DNA of 49,632 nt from an uncultured Oscillospiraceae bacterium (GCA_959601025.1 CAUGOD010000023.1:1-49632); one strand, 5' to 3'; shown: positions 36,609-45,480, counted from the first letter of the stretch. Notes: generated by a model from the sequence alone, not told the origin. Made by a program: numbers and translations.

Positions 36609-36699
36609 CCGCCGCCTGGCCGTCCGCTCGGAATTCTGTACGAAACCCGGCGCACTTTGCCGGATAGAGAAAACGATTTCGCAAAAAGGAGCATGTGTT

Positions 36700-37632
36700 A
36701 TGAGTACCCTGAACGCTGTCAACACAAACGAATTTCTGCTTCGCCGGCTGGAAAAGCCGAAGGGAAAAATCGACGTGGTGATCGATACCGACACCTTCAA
36801 CGAAGTGGACGACCAGTTCGCCCTGGCCTACCTGATCCGTTCCTCGGACAAGCTGAATCTGAAGGCGATCTACGCCGCTCCCTTTACCAACCAGAAGGCC
36901 GCCACCCCGGCCGAGGGGATGGAAAAAAGCTATCAGGAAATCGCCAATATCCTGAAGCTCTGCGGACGGGAGGATTATCTTTCCGTGACCTACCGCGGCT
37001 CCACCGCCTACCTCAGCGATGAGAAGACCCCGGTGGTTTCCCCGGCGGCGGAAAACCTCGTGGAACGGGCGATGGCGCAGCCGGACGACCAGCCGCTCTA
37101 TGTGGTGGCAATCGGCGCGATCACCAACGTGGCCTCCGCCTTGCTGCTGAAGCCGGAGATCGCGAAGAAGATCGTGCTGGTATGGCTGGGCGGCCATGCC
37201 TGGTATTGGCCGGATACCCGCGAATTCAACCTGATTCAGGACGTGGCGGCGGCCCGGGTGGTTTTCGGCTGCGGCGTGCCGCTGGTGCAGCTGCCCTGCA
37301 TGGGCGTGGTGACCCATTTCACCACCACGGGGCCGGAGCTGGAGCACTGGATCGTCGGAAAAAACGAGCTGTGCGATTATCTTTACCGCATCGTCAAGGA
37401 GGACGAGGAGGTCCGCTGCGGGAAGGTTCTGTGGAGCCGGGTGATCTGGGACGTGACCGCCGTGGCCTGGTTGCTGGACGAGGATTTCACCCTCGACCGG
37501 ATTGTTCACAGCCCGATCGTTTCGTACGACGGGCATTACAGCCATGACGAGCAGCGGCATCTGATGAAGTATGTGTATTATGTCGACCGGGATAAGGTGT
37601 TCGCTGATCTGTTCCGCAAGCTCGCGGAATGA
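36700..37632 (+). CDS. Nucleoside hydrolase family (IunH-like) protein
   Basis: A 310-residue protein of the inosine/uridine-preferring nucleoside hydrolase fold. The N-terminal metal site is VVIDTDTFNEVDDQFALAY (D29, D31, D37, D38), a longer variant of DTDxGxDD. Later YVVAIGAITNVASALLL, EFNLIQDVAAARVVF and WSRVIWDVTAVAWLL match the family, with Gln in place of the usual Asp in the NxxxD segment. It would split nucleosides into ribose and base. RBS AAAAAGGAGC. Two cytidine-type deaminase genes follow, which suggests nucleoside salvage, although one is on the other strand. Confidence 0.9.
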   Translation: MSTLNAVNTNEFLLRRLEKPKGKIDVVIDTDTFNEVDDQFALAYLIRSSDKLNLKAIYAAPFTNQKAATPAEGMEKSYQEIANILKLCGREDYLSVTYRGSTAYLSDEKTPVVSPAAENLVERAMAQPDDQPLYVVAIGAITNVASALLLKPEIAKKIVLVWLGGHAWYWPDTREFNLIQDVAAARVVFGCGVPLVQLPCMGVVTHFTTTGPELEHWIVGKNELCDYLYRIVKEDEEVRCGKVLWSRVIWDVTAVAWLLDEDFTLDRIVHSPIVSYDGHYSHDEQRHLMKYVYYVDRDKVFADLFRKLAE

Positions 37633-37655
37633 TCCGGCGGCGGAATACGCCCAAA

Positions 37656-37689
37656 GGGCCGGCGCAGAATGGTTCTGCGCCGGCCCTTT
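37656..37689. terminator. Bidirectional terminator
   Basis: GGGCCGGCGCAGAA (37656-37669) pairs perfectly with TTCTGCGCCGGCCC (37673-37686), TGG loop, then TTT. Confidence 0.88.
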
Positions 37690-37763
37690 GTATGTCGTCC
37701 AAAACAGAATGCTCTCTGATTTCGTACCGCTGGGGCGGTACTGCCGGCGGTTCCCTCTGCGGC

Positions 37764-38261
37764 TTAATATCCCATTTCCCCGGTCAGAGAACCGTCGTTT
37801 TCCACCCAGTCCTGCACATAGACGGCGGTAAAATCGTTCGGGGTGTTCCGGATGATGACCCGGGAAATGCCGGCGTTGATAATCATCCGCTTGCACATGG
37901 AGCAGGCGTTGGCGTCGGATACCAGGCTGCCGTCCTGCGCGTTCACTCCCACAAGATACAGGGTCGCGCCGATCATTTCGCTGCGGGAGGCATGAATAAT
38001 GGCGTTGGCCTCGGCATGGACCGACCGGCAGAGCTCGTACCGTTCGCCGCGGGGGATGTTCATCTTTTCCCGCAGACAGGTTCCGAGATCGCTGCAGTTC
38101 CGGCGGCCGCGGGGCGCGTCGACGTAACCGGTGGACAGAATCTGGTCATTCTTGACGATGATGGCTCCAAAATTCCGGCGTAGGCAGGTGCCCCGCCCGG
38201 CGACGGCCTGCGCGATGTCCAGGTAATAGTTTTCCTTATCCCTTCTGACCAATGCCAACAT
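37764..38261 (-). CDS. dCMP deaminase family protein (ComEB-like)
   Basis: A 165-residue zinc deaminase. CRSVHAEANAI (H82, E84) and ACSMCKRMIINAGI (C120, C123) form the zinc and catalytic site; CLRRNFGAIIVKN and the CSDLGTCLREK insert match deoxycytidylate deaminases, which make dUMP for thymidylate synthesis. Related ComEB proteins share the fold. AAAGG abuts the ATG at 38,261, so an internal TTG a few codons in may be the real start. Confidence 0.92.
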   Translation of the reverse strand: MLALVRRDKENYYLDIAQAVAGRGTCLRRNFGAIIVKNDQILSTGYVDAPRGRRNCSDLGTCLREKMNIPRGERYELCRSVHAEANAIIHASRSEMIGATLYLVGVNAQDGSLVSDANACSMCKRMIINAGISRVIIRNTPNDFTAVYVQDWVENDGSLTGEMGY

Positions 38262-38479
38262 CCTTTCCGCGTTACAGGTATTTCTTGCTTTTTCCGGTTT
38301 TTTTGTTTATAGTTGATTTTTGGGAAGCCGCACTAACAAGCGGCCTTTCGCATAAGGGGGTATTCCCGGGCAATGCCGCCTGATCCTAAGCGGCGCCCTG
38401 TGTTTACTATAATCGTTCCGCCGGAAAAACGCAAGAGGAAGCCCCGATTTGTCGGCGGAAATGAAAGGAGAGAGTGTCC

Positions 38480-38878
38480 ATGATCGACGATCGGGAACTG
38501 GTCGCCCGCGCACGGGCGGCAAGGGAAAACGCCTATTGCCCCTATTCCGGTTTTGCGGTGGGGGCGGCTCTGCTGGCGGCGTCAGGCGAGGTGTATGTAG
38601 GGGCGAACTGCGAAAACGTCTCCTACGGCGGCACGATCTGCGCGGAGAGGGCGGCGCTCGCCGCCGCTCTGACGGCCGGGGAGCGGCGGTTCCTTACCCT
38701 CGCCGTGGCGGCGGGGGATACGCCGGTCGCACCCTGCGGCATTTGCCGGCAGATGCTGGCGGAGTTTGGAGAAATGACGGTGCTCCGCGCTGCGGCGCAG
38801 GGTGACGAAATTCTTCGGACCCGTCTCTCCTCCCTGCTGCCGGAGGCGTTTTTGGCCTATCGGACGGATGGGGAATAG
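38480..38878 (+). CDS. cdd: Cytidine deaminase
   Basis: A 132-residue enzyme converting cytidine and deoxycytidine to uridine forms in pyrimidine salvage. YCPYSGFAVGAALL near residue 19, NCENVSYGGTICAERAAL (C54, E56) and PCGICRQ (C86, C89) give the zinc and catalytic residues. I use ATG 38,480, since AAAGGAGAGA lies 7-9 nt upstream; a GTG two codons earlier is too close. rsmA follows 60 bp later in the same direction. Confidence 0.95.
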   Translation: MIDDRELVARARAARENAYCPYSGFAVGAALLAASGEVYVGANCENVSYGGTICAERAALAAALTAGERRFLTLAVAAGDTPVAPCGICRQMLAEFGEMTVLRAAAQGDEILRTRLSSLLPEAFLAYRTDGE

Positions 38879-38938
38879 TCGACGGCCATCATCGGAGGAT
38901 TTCTAAAGGAATGGAAGACAGGAAGGATAGAAACATTC

Positions 38939-39847
38939 ATGGAGAAAGAGCAGAAGCTGACGGATATCGGAACGGTAAAAGCCTTGTTGGACCGGCACGG
39001 ATTCCATTTTTCCAAAAAGCTGGGGCAGAACTTTCTGATCAATCCCTCGGTCTGTCCTCGTATGGCGGAGGCCTGCGGCGCGGATGAAAATACCGGGGTG
39101 CTGGAGATCGGGCCGGGAATCGGCGTCCTGACCCGGGAACTGGCGCTGCGGGCGGCGAAAGTAGCGGCGATCGAGCTGGATGACCGTCTGCTGCCGGTGC
39201 TGGGGGAAACGCTGGCCGATTTCCCGAACGCGCGGGTGATACACGGGGACGCGATGAAGCTTGATCTGCGGCGGGTGATCGAGGAGAATTTCACCGGCCT
39301 GCGGGCGGTAGTCTGCGCCAATCTGCCCTATTATATCACCTCGCCGATCCTGATGGCCCTGCTGGAGAGTCGCCTGCCGGTGGACAGCATTACCGTCATG
39401 GTACAGAGGGAGGCGGCCCAGCGGCTCTGCGCCCGGCCGGGCACGCGGGAATGCGGGGCGGTCACCCTTGCCGTGCAGTATTATGCCGAGCCGGAGGTGC
39501 TTTTTCCCGTTTCCCGCGGCAGCTTTCTTCCCGCGCCGAACGTGGACAGCGCCGTGATTCGCCTGAAGGTAAGAGAGGAACCGCCCTGCCGGGTGGAGGA
39601 CGAAGCGATGCTGTTCCGCCTGGTGCGGGCGGCCTTCGGCCAGCGCCGGAAAACGCTGGCCAACGCTCTGACCGGCGCGGGAATGGATAAAGCCCGTGCG
39701 GCGGCGCTCCTCCGGACGGCGGGAATTCCCGAAACCGCCCGGGCGGAGGAGCTGTCCCTGTCGGATTTCGCGGCGCTCAGTAATGCCGCTTCAGAAAACG
39801 GTTCGGAAAACGCGGGGGTGAACATCGGAAGTAATCGGAGTTTTTGA
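38939..39847 (+). CDS. rsmA: 16S rRNA (adenine(1518/1519)-N6)-dimethyltransferase
   Basis: A 302-residue KsgA/RsmA enzyme that dimethylates two adenines in the 3' hairpin of 16S rRNA during 30S maturation. GQNFL (29-33), SAM motif LEIGPGIGVLT (55-65), catalytic ANLPYYITSP (127-136) and PAPNVDSAVIRL later are all present. The last residues (ENAGVNIGSNRSF) are not conserved and the final five codons lie within a 15-bp direct repeat that recurs 85 bp downstream. RBS AGGAAGGA. Confidence 0.97.
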   Translation: MEKEQKLTDIGTVKALLDRHGFHFSKKLGQNFLINPSVCPRMAEACGADENTGVLEIGPGIGVLTRELALRAAKVAAIELDDRLLPVLGETLADFPNARVIHGDAMKLDLRRVIEENFTGLRAVVCANLPYYITSPILMALLESRLPVDSITVMVQREAAQRLCARPGTRECGAVTLAVQYYAEPEVLFPVSRGSFLPAPNVDSAVIRLKVREEPPCRVEDEAMLFRLVRAAFGQRRKTLANALTGAGMDKARAAALLRTAGIPETARAEELSLSDFAALSNAASENGSENAGVNIGSNRSF

Positions 39848-39931
39848 AAGCCCGAACAGGAAATAACTTGACATATTCGTTGGCGAATGCCATAATACCA
39901 CCGTGATATTCTGGCATAATCGGAGTTTTTG
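39832..39931 (+). repeat. 15-bp direct repeat across the rsmA stop codon
   Basis: TAATCGGAGTTTTTG at 39832-39846 and again at 39917-39931. The first copy encodes the end of RsmA. Confidence 0.9.
39868..39896 (+). promoter_or_regulatory. Consensus promoter after rsmA, with inverted repeat in spacer
   Basis: -35 TTGACA (39868-39873), 17-bp spacer, -10 CATAAT (39891-39896). ATTCG-TTGG-CGAAT sits in the spacer and could bind a regulator. Confidence 0.8.
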
Positions 39932-40176
39932 TGGAATAAATTCTCATATTTTGCTCTGAATGGAAACCGTTCCGGCGGCTCAGTCGGCCAGTGTATCCTT
40001 GCGTTTTCACTTCGCGGGGAAACAAAAGGACTTTGAGGGGCTTTGAAAAACGGTTTAGGAAACGGAGCGTTTCTGGAAACGGAGCGGATTGTCCTTTGGT
40101 AAAACGTTTCCATTCGTTCCAACTTTGTTCGGATGGGTGGATACAGGCTGCGTGGCGGCGGTACGCCGCTCTTTTT
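39903..40176 (+). ncRNA. Candidate small RNA or untranslated transcript
   Basis: Between the consensus promoter and a terminator (GCGGCG 40155-40160, GTA loop, CGCCGC 40164-40169, then TCTTTTT) lie about 270 nt without a frame that has a ribosome binding site. The segment contains the second 15-bp repeat copy and a GGAAACGGAGCG repeat at 40,058 and 40,075. No known RNA family was recognised. Inference only; it could also be a leader of the XRE gene if the terminator is regulated. Confidence 0.5.
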
Positions 40177-40403
40177 CATGAAATGAAGGTGCGCTTGGAA
40201 AGGGGTTGATTTTCGGCTTTTTGCAGTTCGGAGATTCCGAGGTTCCGCGGCGGGGGAAACGCCTCCGCCAACCCTTCGTTATCGCTTTTTCCGTGGGCGG
40301 CCGGAGTTATGGCCGCCAAAATCAGATAGTTGGTTTGAAAACTGGACCCAGAAGGATTCCCCCGGCGGATTCGCTTCTGTCGGGGACGGTACGGAGGAAC
40401 AGC

Positions 40404-40655
40404 ATGAAAGGTAAGAGGGAAATCCCCGCCTATATTGGGTGGAACATGACGTATTATCGACAGAAGCATGGGCTGACGCAGGAAACGCTTTGCCGTATTC
40501 TACAGATCACCCGCTCAACGTATGCCTATTATGAAACAGGAAAAACGCTTCCCAGTGTGATGCTGCTGAAAGAATTGGCGCGGTATTACCACATTTCTAT
40601 GGATGAACTGCTGGACGAAACCCTGGAAAACCGGGTGAAATGGAGCCTTCTTTAA
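40404..40655 (+). CDS. Small XRE-family transcriptional regulator
   Basis: An 83-residue protein: MTYYRQKHGLTQETLCRILQ then ITRSTYAYYETGKTLPSVMLLKELARYYHISMDELL, a full HTH_XRE domain with very little else. The ATG at 40,404 has GGAGG 6 nt upstream; the frame is open further but starts in the leader. The target is unknown; autoregulation or regulation of the promoter at 39,868 (spacer inverted repeat) is a fair guess. A 40,177-40,403 stretch before it has a GGCGGCC/GGCCGCC hairpin. Confidence 0.92.
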   Translation: MKGKREIPAYIGWNMTYYRQKHGLTQETLCRILQITRSTYAYYETGKTLPSVMLLKELARYYHISMDELLDETLENRVKWSLL

Positions 40656-40740
40656 CGGGGAGAAAACAGCAGGGAGACAAGACCCGGCAAGCGATAACGA
40701 CGGAACGGCGAAGCTGTGGAAAGGCGCGGAAATACAATAA

Positions 40741-40781
40741 AAATCGGGAAAGGCCATGATTTTCATGGCCTTTCCCGATTT
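40741..40781. terminator. Bidirectional terminator
   Basis: A perfect 19-bp stem (40741-40759 with 40763-40781) with TTT loop, T-run on both strands, between the XRE gene and the convergent methyltransferase gene. Confidence 0.93.
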
Positions 40782-40787
40782 TCTTCC

Positions 40788-42002
40788 TTAGAAAACCACC
40801 GCACCGTACCGCGCCGCAATATCCTCCAGCAGCGGCCGCTCGATTTCACAAAGGGAATCCACCAACAGCCGGCCGGGGAAGCGGCGGAGCGCTTCGTCCA
40901 GCAGCAGAGGATGGTCGGCGTGCAGAGCGATTGGCAGACGGCTCATTCCGCCGAACTCCAGCAGGCTGGAAAGGTCGCCCGGGCCGGAAAGCTCCACCAG
41001 TGCGACGTTGCCCTCTTCCTCCGCTTCGATCAGACGGTCGGCCAGATCGCTGTCGCAGGGGAGAGGATCGCCGTATTCCAGATCGTCCGCGAGGAAGAAT
41101 GCCTCGCTTTCCACCGCGCAGGCGTCCGTGTCGATCTCCCGCGGAGCTACGGTGGGGTGCTGATCTACGACTCCCCGCAGCACGGCGACATGCTCCGGCG
41201 AAGCGCCGCAGCAGCCTCCCACGATGGTGGCGCCCGCGTCCATCAGCGAACGCACCGCTTCCCCGAATCGCAGGGGGGAAAGCGCGCCGCCGCCTTCCGC
41301 CATGGTGCTGGGCTTGGCGACCAGGGGAACCGAAGCATAGGGCAGGGCTTCCGCGATCGGTTCGGCCATGCAGGCCGGGCCGACGGAGCAGTTCAGCCCC
41401 ACGGCCGCCGCGCCCAGCGACTGCAGCGTGATCACCGCCGGCAGCAGCCGCCCGCCGGACGCCGTCTCTCCCTCCCTGTTTATCGTCAGGGTCACGATTA
41501 CCGGCAGGTCCGTTTCCCGCGCCGCGAGCAGAGCGGCCCTGGCCTCGCCGAGGCTGGTCATAGTTTCGCAGACCAGCAGATCCACGCCGGCCTCCTTCAG
41601 CGCGGCGGCCTGTTCAGCGTACACGGCGATCCATTTGTCGAACGGCGCGTCCTCCGGCGATTCGGTCCCCAGGCCGGTGGGAGAAAGTACGCCCGCAATC
41701 CGGCAGCGGCTTTTCGGGCAGGAGACAACCGCCTCCCGGCTCAGGGCCGCCAGTCGGCGGTTAAACTCCGCCGTCCGATCCGCCAGTCCGAAGGGCGCGA
41801 GCCGCGCCCGGTTGGCGCCGAAAGTGGGGGTGTACAGCACATCGCTGCCCGCCAGAATATACCGGCGCTGCAGCTCGGTGACAATGGCGGGATGCTCGAG
41901 CGCCCACAGCTCCGGACAAGCGTCCGCCGGCATTCCCGCCGCGATCAGCTGGGTGCCGGTGGCTCCGTCCAAAAGCAGGGGCAGGCTACCGGGAAGTTCC
42001 AT
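40788..42002 (-). CDS. Homocysteine S-methyltransferase family protein
   Basis: A 404-residue protein. Residues 1-300 match the homocysteine-binding TIM barrel of MetH/BHMT: LLDGATGTQLI (11-20), VGLNCSVGP (201-209, zinc Cys205) and VGGCCGASPEHV (261-272, zinc Cys264 and Cys265). About 100 C-terminal residues after that (from VDQHPTVAPREIDTD) are an extension without a recognised cobalamin or pterin domain. It would transfer a methyl group to homocysteine; the donor, and whether a separate corrinoid protein is used, is not shown. Last gene of the murI-DUF1934-argS row, 60 bp after argS. Confidence 0.9.
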   Translation of the reverse strand: MELPGSLPLLLDGATGTQLIAAGMPADACPELWALEHPAIVTELQRRYILAGSDVLYTPTFGANRARLAPFGLADRTAEFNRRLAALSREAVVSCPKSRCRIAGVLSPTGLGTESPEDAPFDKWIAVYAEQAAALKEAGVDLLVCETMTSLGEARAALLAARETDLPVIVTLTINREGETASGGRLLPAVITLQSLGAAAVGLNCSVGPACMAEPIAEALPYASVPLVAKPSTMAEGGGALSPLRFGEAVRSLMDAGATIVGGCCGASPEHVAVLRGVVDQHPTVAPREIDTDACAVESEAFFLADDLEYGDPLPCDSDLADRLIEAEEEGNVALVELSGPGDLSSLLEFGGMSRLPIALHADHPLLLDEALRRFPGRLLVDSLCEIERPLLEDIAARYGAVVF

Positions 42003-42062
42003 ATGGAAAAAACACGATCCTTTCTGTTTCGGGCCGTCCGTGCGGACGGCGTGGAAGGAAAA

Positions 42063-43754
42063 TCACATTGTTTCCGGCGCGTCGATTTTCAGCAGGGTCA
42101 GGGCGTTTTTCAGGGTGTTCCGGGTCGCGGCGCAGAGGGCCAGCCGGGCCTGCATCCGGGATTCTTCCTCCCCTTTGACGCGGCAGGTGTTGTAGAATTT
42201 GTGGAACAGGGTCGCCAGCTCCAGACAGTACCGGGTAATCCGGGCCGGTTCGTAGGTTTTCGCCGCGGTGACGATTTCCTCGGTATAGGTGGCGAGATGC
42301 CGGATCAGCTCCTTTTCCTCCGGCGCGGTCAGCAGGGCCAGCTCCTCCGTCTTACAGGCGCGGGGGGCGACGCCGTCCGCCGCGAGGTTTTTGAAGATTG
42401 AGCAGATCCGCGCATGGGCGTACTGCACATAATATACGGGATTGGAGGAGGACTGCTCCACCGCGAGGTCAAGGTCAAAGTCCATCCGGGTATTGGCCTC
42501 CCGCATATTGAAAAAGAAGCGGGCCGCGTCCACCGGCACCTCGTCCAGCAGGTCGGAGAGCTGGATGGCCTTGCCGGAGCGCTTGGACATCCGGACCACC
42601 TCGCCCCCCTGCATCAGGCGGACGAGCTGGATCAGGACCACCTGCAGCTTGTTGCCGTCCAGGCCGACCGCGTCCATCGCGCCCTTCATCCGGGCGACGT
42701 GGCCGTGATGGTCGGCGCCCCAGACGTCGATGCAGGTATCGAAGCCGCGGGCGAATTTATTCCGATGATACGCGATATCCGCCGCGAAATAGGTCGGATT
42801 GCCGTTGGCGCGGATCAGGACCTCGTCCTTTTCCCCGCCGTTTTCGCTTGCCTTATACCAGACCGCGCCGTCCTTTTCATAGGTCAGGCCCTTCTCGGCC
42901 AGCAGGTCGACCACGCCCTTCACCTCGCCGCTTTCATGCAGGGAGGATTCCAGAAACCAGCGGTCGTAGGTGATGCGGTATTTTTCCAGATCGCGGTGCA
43001 TCCGCTCGATGTTCAGGGGAAGGGCGTATTTTACCAGCGCGGCGCGGCGTTCCTCCGCCGGGACGTCGAGGTATTTGTCCCCGTACAGGGCGGCGAAATT
43101 AGCGGCGTGCTCTCGGATGTCGTCCCCGTGGTAGGCGTCCTCGGGGAGTTCCGCCGCGTCCTCCCCCTTCAGGTGCTGGATATACCGGGCCTCCAGCGAG
43201 ACGCCGAACTTTTCAATCTGGTTTCCGGCGTCGTTGACGTAGAATTCCCGCCACACGTCGTAGCCGGCCGCGTCCAGCACCGCCGCCAGGCAGTCGCCCA
43301 GCGCGCCGCCCCGGGCGTTGCCCATGTGCATGGGGCCGGTTGGGTTGGCGGAAACGAATTCCACCATCACCTTTTTGCCCTGGCCAAAATCCGAACGGCC
43401 GTAGCGGTCCCCCTGCTCCAGCACGTCGGCCACTACCGCCGCGTAGAAAGCGGGGGAGAGGAAGAAATTCAGGAAGCCGGGGCCGGCCACCTCCGCTTTT
43501 TCAAAGAAGGTTCCTTCCAGAACGAGATGTTTTTCAATGATCTCCGCAATCCTGCGGGGCGGGAGGCGGAAGGCCCGGGCGGATACCATCGCCGCGTTGG
43601 CGGAGAGGTCGCCGTGGGCGCGGTCGCCGGGAATCTCCACCCCAAAGGCCGGGATGGGCTCGGCGGGAAGCTCCTCCGCCGCGACGGCTGCGCCGAGAGC
43701 GGAAAGGATCGCTTCCTTAAGCTGGCTTTCCGCCAGCGTGACAATTTTTGACAT
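42063..43754 (-). CDS. argS: Arginyl-tRNA synthetase
   Basis: A 563-residue class Ia synthetase that charges tRNA-Arg. N-terminal Add-1 domain, then ANPTGPMHMGNARGGALGD with the HIGH-equivalent HMGN (143-146), RMSKRSGKAI as the KMSKS-like loop and a C-terminal DALR anticodon domain (YVQYAHARICSI onward). I use ATG 43,754, with AAAGG 9 nt upstream; the TTG three codons earlier is a shadow. The DUF1934 gene lies upstream, as often in Bacillota. Confidence 0.98.
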   Translation of the reverse strand: MSKIVTLAESQLKEAILSALGAAVAAEELPAEPIPAFGVEIPGDRAHGDLSANAAMVSARAFRLPPRRIAEIIEKHLVLEGTFFEKAEVAGPGFLNFFLSPAFYAAVVADVLEQGDRYGRSDFGQGKKVMVEFVSANPTGPMHMGNARGGALGDCLAAVLDAAGYDVWREFYVNDAGNQIEKFGVSLEARYIQHLKGEDAAELPEDAYHGDDIREHAANFAALYGDKYLDVPAEERRAALVKYALPLNIERMHRDLEKYRITYDRWFLESSLHESGEVKGVVDLLAEKGLTYEKDGAVWYKASENGGEKDEVLIRANGNPTYFAADIAYHRNKFARGFDTCIDVWGADHHGHVARMKGAMDAVGLDGNKLQVVLIQLVRLMQGGEVVRMSKRSGKAIQLSDLLDEVPVDAARFFFNMREANTRMDFDLDLAVEQSSSNPVYYVQYAHARICSIFKNLAADGVAPRACKTEELALLTAPEEKELIRHLATYTEEIVTAAKTYEPARITRYCLELATLFHKFYNTCRVKGEEESRMQARLALCAATRNTLKNALTLLKIDAPETM

Positions 43755-43846
43755 GGGAATCAACCTTTCTATCCGCGGGCCTGTCCAAGCGGCCCGCCTG
43801 TTTCCTTATCCCGTGTATATCCCGGCTTTGCCGCGCCCGTGCGGAC

Positions 43847-44296
43847 TCAGCTGCGGGAACGGGCTTCCTTCACCGTGATGTAAATGTCGTGGGAGGAGGC
43901 CATGTCGGAGTTAATGTCCAACGTGTAGTGGAAATCCAGTGTCCCGCCCCGGTCGGCGAGATTGGCATGGATCGCGCGGGCATATACCCCCATGGTCACC
44001 CGGCCGTAGCCGGTGTCGTAATCGCACAGGGTACGCCGGCCCTTCTGGAGCACCAGCAGGGAATTCATCGCGCCCTGCCGCTCCAGCGTTACCATATCCG
44101 GTCGAACCGACATCCGGGTGACCACGCCCTCCATTCCGGTGGAGACGCTTTCGTCGTAGGTCAGGAGATAACCGCCGTCGGCCCGGGCCATTTTTCCTGC
44201 GGTGCTCAGTTCAATGGTGTCGCTTTCTCCCCCGATGTGCTGGATGCCCTTGATGGAAATCCATACGTCTTTTTCGCCCTTTTCTGTCTGCGGCAT
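43847..44296 (-). CDS. DUF1934 family protein (YwiB-like)
   Basis: A 149-residue small beta-barrel protein of the DUF1934/YwiB family, commonly next to argS in Bacillota. VWISIKGIQHIGGESDTIEL at the start and GGTLDFHYTLDIN near the end fit a calycin-like barrel. Function unknown. ATG 44,296 has GGAGG 7 nt upstream; a longer frame by nine residues has none. It lies 31 bp after murI and 92 bp before argS in one operon. Confidence 0.88.
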   Translation of the reverse strand: MPQTEKGEKDVWISIKGIQHIGGESDTIELSTAGKMARADGGYLLTYDESVSTGMEGVVTRMSVRPDMVTLERQGAMNSLLVLQKGRRTLCDYDTGYGRVTMGVYARAIHANLADRGGTLDFHYTLDINSDMASSHDIYITVKEARSRS

Positions 44297-44327
44297 GGCA
44301 TATCCTCCGTTTTCCGTATACACTCCC

Positions 44328-45200
44328 TCATCGCCGCCTTTCGGGAATGAGCCGTTCCTCCGGAACGGAGGAAGCAGGAGCGGTTCTGTCCACCTGCTCG
44401 ATATCCAGCGTATGGATATCCTCGTTCACCGCGCAGCCGAGAAACAGCTCTGCAACCCGGGAAAAGTCCTCCGGACGGTCGCTGACGTAAAAGCTGTGCT
44501 CTCCCGCTTTTTTTGTGAGATTCAGCGCGTCGCTTTCCCGCAGGCGGCGCTCGCAGTCGTCCGCCGCCGCCTGGCCGGAGTCGACCAGGGTCACGCCGTC
44601 TCCCATAATGTCCCCAATGATGGGGGCCAGCAGGGGATAGTGGGTGCAGCCGAGGATCAGGGTGTCCACTCCCGCATCCTTCAGCGGGGCGAGATACCGC
44701 CGGGCGGTGAGGATGGTCACCTCATCGTCCCGCCCGATCCAGCCGTTCTCCGCCAATGGAACGAAGAGCGGGCAGGCCTGGGGGAAAACCTCCGCCTGCG
44801 GAAGCTGCTCCCGAATCCGGCGCTGGAAGGAGCCGGAATGGATGGTGGCGGCGGTACCAAGGACGCCGATCCGCCGGTTCCGGGTGACCTGCACGGCGGC
44901 GTCCGCCGTCAGCTCCACCACACCGGCCGCGGCGACCGGCAATTCCTTCAGGACGTGGGGAGCGACCGAGCTGACCGTGCCGCAGGCGGCGATAATCAGC
45001 TTTACATCCTTCGAAAGGAGGAAGCGGCAGTCTTGCCGCGCGTATTTTTCGATGGTCTCCCGGCTTCGGTTACCGTAAGGCACGCGGCCGGTATCGCCAA
45101 AATAAATGATGTCCTCGCCGGGCAGGCGGCGGATCAGTTGCCGCATCACGGTCAGTCCGCCGAGACCGGAATCAAAAACGCCGATCGGCCGGTTATCCAT
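44328..45200 (-). CDS. murI: Glutamate racemase
   Basis: A 290-residue racemase making D-glutamate for peptidoglycan. IGVFDSGLGGLTVM (6-19), YFGDTGRVPYG (33-43), the first catalytic Cys in IIAACGTVSS (Cys73) and the second in LILGCTHYPLL (Cys185). The usual Cys-Asn-Thr after the first Cys is Cys-Gly-Thr here. RBS GGAGGCGGC. First gene of the operon. Confidence 0.96.
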   Translation of the reverse strand: MDNRPIGVFDSGLGGLTVMRQLIRRLPGEDIIYFGDTGRVPYGNRSRETIEKYARQDCRFLLSKDVKLIIAACGTVSSVAPHVLKELPVAAAGVVELTADAAVQVTRNRRIGVLGTAATIHSGSFQRRIREQLPQAEVFPQACPLFVPLAENGWIGRDDEVTILTARRYLAPLKDAGVDTLILGCTHYPLLAPIIGDIMGDGVTLVDSGQAAADDCERRLRESDALNLTKKAGEHSFYVSDRPEDFSRVAELFLGCAVNEDIHTLDIEQVDRTAPASSVPEERLIPERRR

Positions 45201-45236
45201 GGGCGCCGCCTCCTTTTCCTATGTCTATTATTATCC

Positions 45237-45265
45237 ATTATAACCATAATCGTGACGGCTGACAA
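45237..45265 (-). promoter_or_regulatory. murI operon promoter
   Basis: Minus strand: -35 TTGTCA (45260-45265), 17-bp spacer, -10 TATAAT (45237-45242), 37 bp before murI. Confidence 0.85.
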
Positions 45266-45480
45266 AAGCCGAAGCGGTCCTTATCGGAGCCTATGCTGTT
45301 TCCCGGGTAAATATGTTTCCGTCGGACAGCGGCGGAAAGGACAAAGGCCTTCTCGGCCGGGATTGCCCGGAAATTTATGATATAGTATAATACCATACGA
45401 TCCGCCGGAAGGCAACGGCTTTTCCGGAAAACGGGACCGGTAAGCCAGAGAAAAGATTAGAAAAATTCGGAAGAACCCTC

